Assembly: GCA_030838305.1 (NCBI GenBank)
Contig: JAUTWY010000487.1
Span: forward strand, 1-13,900
Length of the DNA: 13,900 nt
Origin: Acidobacteriaceae bacterium
GTDB lineage: Bacteria > Acidobacteriota > Terriglobia > Terriglobales > Acidobacteriaceae
Reading direction: 5' to 3'
Shown one piece after another: positions 12,999 to 13,900 of this stretch. How positions within the stretch are numbered: position 1 is the stretch's first letter; every line of letters begins with the position of its first letter. The position numbers and the translations under genes are program-made. The notes under the pieces are model-generated. The model had not been told where the DNA came from. It worked only from the letters and a program-made list of their open reading frames with translations, and searched no databases.

Positions 12999-13900
12999 CT
13001 ACAACCCGAGTGCCTTCTGAATTTCCCCCGCAATCCCCGCCGTCAGCGCTCGCATCCTCTCTTCTGACTCCGCCTCTACCATCACCCGCGCCAGCGCCTC
13101 GGTGCCTGAATAGCGCACCACAACGCGCCCATTGCCATTCAGTTCTCGCTCAGCAGCCTCAATCGCCCGTTGCACCTCTGGCACCTGCGCAAACGGAATC
13201 TTCTCCCGCACCCGCACATTCTGAATTTTCTGCGGAAACACTGTCAGGTCGCCCACCAGTTCCGCCAACGACCGCCCGCTGCGCACAATCACGTCCATCA
13301 CTCGCAGCGCGGTCAGCAGACCATCGCCCGTGGTTGCATCGCCATCGCGAAAAATAATGTGACCCGACTGCTCTCCGCCTAAAGTCGCCCCTGTCTTCAG
13401 CATTTCCTCGAGAACATATTTATCCCCCACATTCGCCCGCAGCATGCGAATGCCCGACTTCTTCAGCGCGATCTCAACTCCCATGTTCGACATGGTGGTC
13501 GCCACCACCGTGGACCTCGCCAATTTCCCTCGGGCCTCCAAGTCACGCGCTGTCATCAGCAGGACGCCGTCGCCATTCACCACGCGCCCCTCGCCATCGC
13601 AAAACAATGCGCGGTCCGCGTCGCCGTCAAAGGTAACGCCCAGATCAAGTTTGCCGCCGGACGAAGCCACCGCCTTGCCCAACGTTTCGGGATGCAACGC
13701 CCCGCATCCCTCGTTGATGTTTTTGCCGTCGGGCGTCACACACGTAAACGTTGCCTGGATTCTCAGGCTACGAAACAATTCCGGAGCCTCCGCCGTAGCC
13801 GCTCCATTAGCGCAGTCCACCAGCACCCGCAACCGGCTCAGGTCAGAGGACACGCTTCCCGCCAACGCCTCGATATACGATTTGCGCAGCCTCGTCTCTC
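12999..13900 (-). CDS. glmM: Phosphoglucosamine mutase, C-terminal part (5' end outside window)
   Basis: The frame is open to the right edge (upstream residues ETRLRKSYIEALAG), so the N-terminus with the phosphoserine loop is outside. About 300 residues, covering most of domains II-IV, are present. GlmM converts glucosamine-6-phosphate to glucosamine-1-phosphate, feeding UDP-GlcNAc for peptidoglycan and lipopolysaccharide. Visible motifs are VLVDCANGAA, CGALHPE, TFDGDADR (the metal-binding loop), VVNGDG, GGEQSGHII (the sugar-binding loop) and VVRYSGTEALARVMVEAE (the phosphate-binding loop near the C-terminus). The glucosamine specificity call rests on GEQSGH and overall similarity. Phosphoglucomutase/phosphomannomutase relatives differ in this loop. 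The TAG stop is followed at once by a GTG for the small hypothetical gene. Confidence 0.94.
   Translation of the reverse strand, partial: ETRLRKSYIEALAGSVSSDLSRLRVLVDCANGAATAEAPELFRSLRIQATFTCVTPDGKNINEGCGALHPETLGKAVASSGGKLDLGVTFDGDADRALFCDGEGRVVNGDGVLLMTARDLEARGKLARSTVVATTMSNMGVEIALKKSGIRMLRANVGDKYVLEEMLKTGATLGGEQSGHIIFRDGDATTGDGLLTALRVMDVIVRSGRSLAELVGDLTVFPQKIQNVRVREKIPFAQVPEVQRAIEAAERELNGNGRVVVRYSGTEALARVMVEAESEERMRALTAGIAGEIQKALGL

Overview
The window looks like ordinary chromosome from a moderately GC-rich Gram-negative bacterium, most likely an Acidobacteriota (Terriglobia/Koribacter-like) species. This assignment is inference from protein style: a TonB receptor with an N-terminal carboxypeptidase-regulatory-like domain, a PolA with a lineage-looking insert, and a GlmM ending with an RYSGTEA phosphate loop. 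No marker RNA is present to confirm it. Nearly everything is on the minus strand; only two convincing genes (1037-1597 and 7153-7851) are on the plus strand. No tRNA, rRNA, CRISPR array or insertion sequence was seen.

Layout, left to right. 1-887 (-) is the N-terminal part of a major facilitator transporter that runs off the left edge. 1037-1597 (+) is a four-helix membrane protein of unknown function. 1648-2261 (-) is a ChpS/ChpB (MazEF-type) toxin-antitoxin pair with a perfect palindromic operator just upstream. 2339-6990 (-) holds, in transcription order, queA (tRNA queuosine synthesis), a cysteine dioxygenase and polA (DNA polymerase I). A divergent intergenic region (6991-7152) separates queA from a class II aldolase-family gene (7153-7851, +). 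Its 3' end faces the 3' end of a BtuB-like TonB-dependent receptor (7930-10125, -), with a small palindromic repeat between them.

The receptor is preceded by a clear cobalamin riboswitch (about 10160-10345). A downstream hairpin can hide the receptor's Shine-Dalgarno, and a plausible sigma-70 promoter lies just before the leader. This makes the receptor a vitamin B12 importer under translational feedback, and it is the best-defined regulatory system in the window. Further right on the minus strand are a PilZ protein with a degenerate receiver domain, a DUF374/LpxL-like acyltransferase and a VOC-fold protein, probably co-transcribed. A small unknown protein and the 3' two-thirds of glmM (phosphoglucosamine mutase), running off the right edge, complete the window.

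I found no convincing wholly new system. The items most worth a second look are the riboswitch expression platform, a pair of dispersed 46-47 bp palindromic repeats (one overlapping a predicted start codon), an 11-bp perfect hairpin inside the receptor's early coding sequence, a eukaryote-like cysteine dioxygenase active site, and a PolA with a degenerate proofreading domain plus an insert in its 5' nuclease.
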